Of a stretch of 5,465 nucleotides of DNA, positions 4,221 through 5,465 are shown one piece after another. The notes beneath the pieces are model-generated. The model did not search any database and was not told the origin of the DNA. It was given only the letters and a program-made list of their open reading frames with translations. Made by a program: the position numbers and the translations under genes. How positions within the stretch are numbered: the first letter of the stretch is position 1; every line of letters starts with the position of its first letter. The stretch is from Candidatus Parcubacteria bacterium (GTDB lineage: Bacteria; Patescibacteriota; Minisyncoccia; Phycocordibacterales; UBA1006), in contig JALVPH010000028.1 in the NCBI GenBank assembly GCA_027031875.1, positions 1-5,465 of the forward strand. The letters run 5' to 3'.

Positions 4221-4263
4221 AAGAGCGGGCGGGTGCGTAATTTTACGCACCCGCCCGCTCTTC
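4220..4263. repeat. Perfect 21-bp GC-rich hairpin downstream of pyrH, possible terminator
   Basis: GAAGAGCGGGCGGGTGCGTAA (21 nt; first 20 are GAAGAGCGGGCGGGTGCGTA) at 4220-4240 pairs without a mismatch with 4243-4263, leaving a 2-nt spacer. It begins 47 nt after the pyrH stop on the coding strand. This is the strongest structure in the window and could end the adk-pyrH transcript or protect its 3' end. No T tract follows directly on the minus strand, so it is not a textbook intrinsic terminator. Confidence 0.6.
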
Positions 4264-4310
4264 TCTTAATGGATAATGGAAACAAAACCATCTACTCCAC
4301 CATCTCTCCT
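4264..4310. other. Short spacer after pyrH, nothing recognised
   Basis: This covers the bases between the pyrH stop and the long hairpin. I see no gene, repeat or regulatory motif in it. The stretches between repeats at 3745-3880 and 4034-4086 are likewise without recognisable content. Confidence 0.5.
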
Positions 4311-5009
4311 CTATTCAATAACCGTCCCCTTAAACTCCTCTCCTTGAAGGTAGTGTTCTAAATTTTCTAGTGACGCCCCAAGGATGGCAACTCTTATCCC
4401 TAACTTCTGTGCACGCTCTGATGCAATTGGGTCAAAAGGAACAGAAAGCCCTGGCGTCCATTCACGCGGGATGAGCGAACGATACACATCCCATGTGAGT
4501 GAGGTGAACTTCTTCGCATCAGGATACTTTCTCGGATCTTTGTCATACACGTAATCTGTATTGGAGAAGTTAATAATCTCTTTTGCACCGAGACGTTCCG
4601 CGAAGAGCACCGCATCAGTATCGGACGAAAATCCTGGCTCGTGTGCTCCCACAATAAAAAGACTCTCGGAGAAATCACGAAAGTCTTCTGGTTGTTCGAG
4701 CACCTTTGGATGAGGAGAGAGGTCAAGAAAAGCCCTCAATACGAGCTCCGCATTGAGGAGGAGTGATTTAATCCCCACCCAATCAAGATCTTCTTTCGTT
4801 ACGTGAGGAAACTCGCGAAGTGCGGATTGGTACACACGCGCAGTTTTTCCACCACCGATCACGAGCGCGACTTTCATTCCTCTCCCATTGATGAGCTTCT
4901 CTACTATCCCCTTCAATCTTTTCATAAAGGAGACGTCAATACTATCTGGAACGAGGAGGGATCCTCCCACCGCAATGATGATTGTGTTTGTATCTCTCTC
5001 TTTACTCAT
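4311..5009 (-). CDS. pyrH: UMP kinase, archaeal-type (amino acid kinase fold)
   Basis: The enzyme phosphorylates UMP to UDP with ATP in pyrimidine nucleotide synthesis, in the cytoplasm. At 232 residues it fits the UMP kinase length. Visible motifs are the N-terminal nucleotide-binding GGS (15-17), the glycine-rich GGGKTAR (52-58), the UMP-site region PGFSSDTDAVLFAE (125-138), and the signature NTDYVYDKDPRKYP (150-163). PFDPIAS (191-197) and the terminal GTVI complete the pattern. The short motif spacing resembles the archaeal-type subfamily more than E. coli PyrH, which is usual in CPR bacteria. It starts 5 nt after adk stops, so the two form an operon. No good Shine-Dalgarno is present (a GAG lies about 13 nt upstream), so it may depend on translational coupling. 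Another amino acid kinase is possible but less likely. Confidence 0.88.
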   Translation of the reverse strand: MSKERDTNTIIIAVGGSLLVPDSIDVSFMKRLKGIVEKLINGRGMKVALVIGGGKTARVYQSALREFPHVTKEDLDWVGIKSLLLNAELVLRAFLDLSPHPKVLEQPEDFRDFSESLFIVGAHEPGFSSDTDAVLFAERLGAKEIINFSNTDYVYDKDPRKYPDAKKFTSLTWDVYRSLIPREWTPGLSVPFDPIASERAQKLGIRVAILGASLENLEHYLQGEEFKGTVIE

Positions 5010-5014
5010 AGTTG

Positions 5015-5465
5015 TTATAGCTCAATATTACTTCCCTCAATGAGGTTCACAATATCTTTATGGATTTCCTCCACAGAGCGTTCTCCATCCACTTCAATTA
5101 CGCGATACTGAGACTGTCGACTTAGATACTCAAGTACAGGGATTGTGTTTGCGTTATACCATGCAATTCTTCGTTCGATGATTTCAAGCTCTGCGTCATC
5201 AGAACGACCGCGGGAGAGGAGCCGTTCCCTCACTGTGTCGGCAGATACTTTGAGATGGATAACTTTTACAAGTCCTCTCTTGTAGAAGTCCATCGCAGAA
5301 TGGAGCGTGAGTGCCTGGCTGATGGTGCGGGGGAACCCGTCAATGATGAGCGTCTTATCCGCAGTGAGGTACTTCACAAACTCGTCCACAAGTAACCACT
5401 CAGTGATGAAGTCTGGGGCGAGGTCTCCCCGCGCAATAACACTTCGCATCAACTCACTCGTATAC
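5015..5465 (-). CDS. adk: Adenylate kinase, C-terminal 149 residues (N-terminus outside the window)
   Basis: The enzyme interconverts ATP plus AMP and two ADP, balancing the adenylate pool. The frame is open at the right edge (YTSELMRSV...), so the P-loop and roughly 45-60 residues are missing from view. An internal TTG at 5452 is just a leucine codon, not the start. Visible parts are the AMP-site region (TSELMRSVIARGDLAP, residues 2-17 of the fragment), the signature DGFPRT (42-47), and the LID hinge RERLLSRGRSDD (79-90). The LID is very short: the usual 30-residue loop and any zinc cysteines are absent. EIIERRIAWYNANTIPVLEY and the final VDGERSVEEIHKDI helix follow as normal. It is transcribed first in the adk-pyrH pair. 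A related UMP/CMP kinase is possible, since those also have short LIDs. Confidence 0.9.
   Translation of the reverse strand, partial: YTSELMRSVIARGDLAPDFITEWLLVDEFVKYLTADKTLIIDGFPRTISQALTLHSAMDFYKRGLVKVIHLKVSADTVRERLLSRGRSDDAELEIIERRIAWYNANTIPVLEYLSRQSQYRVIEVDGERSVEEIHKDIVNLIEGSNIEL

Noticed and set aside
3600..4310. Repeat-dense region considered as a CRISPR array or a replication origin.
   Set aside because: The repeats differ in sequence and are palindromic rather than regularly spaced direct repeats, and no DnaA-box cluster or iterons are seen.
1..5465. A previously undescribed multi-gene system.
   Set aside because: Every sizeable gene belongs to a known family (pilin, transposases, SOD, MetAP, UMP kinase, adenylate kinase). 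The unusual content is in small regulatory and repeat structures.

Overview
The window looks like a piece of a Candidate Phyla Radiation (Patescibacteria, probably Parcubacteria-like) chromosome. The clues are a small type IV pilin-like protein with the GFTLIELLVVIAIIGVLA leader common in that group, an adenylate kinase with a very short LID, an archaeal-type UMP kinase, compact same-strand housekeeping genes, and a heavy load of small palindromic repeats. This assignment rests on protein style only; no rRNA is present. UGA is a stop codon here (map ends in TGA), so the recoded Gracilibacteria/SR1 lineages are unlikely.

Layout, left to right. All host genes are on the minus strand. 1-35 is the first 11 codons of a gene leaving the left edge. 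99-602 is a prepilin-like protein. 650-2077 is a mobile-DNA patch on the plus strand: a truncated zinc-ribbon/helix-turn-helix transposase fragment (723-1022) preceded by stacked palindromes and ending at a REP-like hairpin, then a complete IS481-type element (1062-2033) with terminal inverted repeats and a TAAT target duplication. The element appears to have split the promoter of a small signal-peptide-like gene from its start codon. 2122-2766 is a Mn-type superoxide dismutase with its own terminator. 2791-3558 is methionine aminopeptidase. 3610-4310 has no credible gene but is packed with inverted repeats: a 40-bp AT palindrome, a block of about 300 bp bounded by inverted repeats and holding three small hairpins, a 103-bp MITE-like unit, and two back-to-back long hairpins. 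4311-5009 is UMP kinase and 5015-5465 is adenylate kinase, whose N-terminus lies outside; these two are 5 nt apart and surely co-transcribed.

Functionally, adk and pyrH make nucleoside diphosphates (ADP, UDP), map matures nascent proteins, sodA removes superoxide, and the pilin belongs to a type IV pilus or pseudopilus. I see no defence, CRISPR or other multi-gene novel system. The most interesting host signal is that four host gene starts have a -10-like hexamer 6-8 nt before the ATG and no Shine-Dalgarno at normal spacing, which suggests leaderless mRNAs. The only clear Shine-Dalgarno (AGGAG) precedes the transposase fragment and is separated from its ATG by a perfect 24-bp palindrome.
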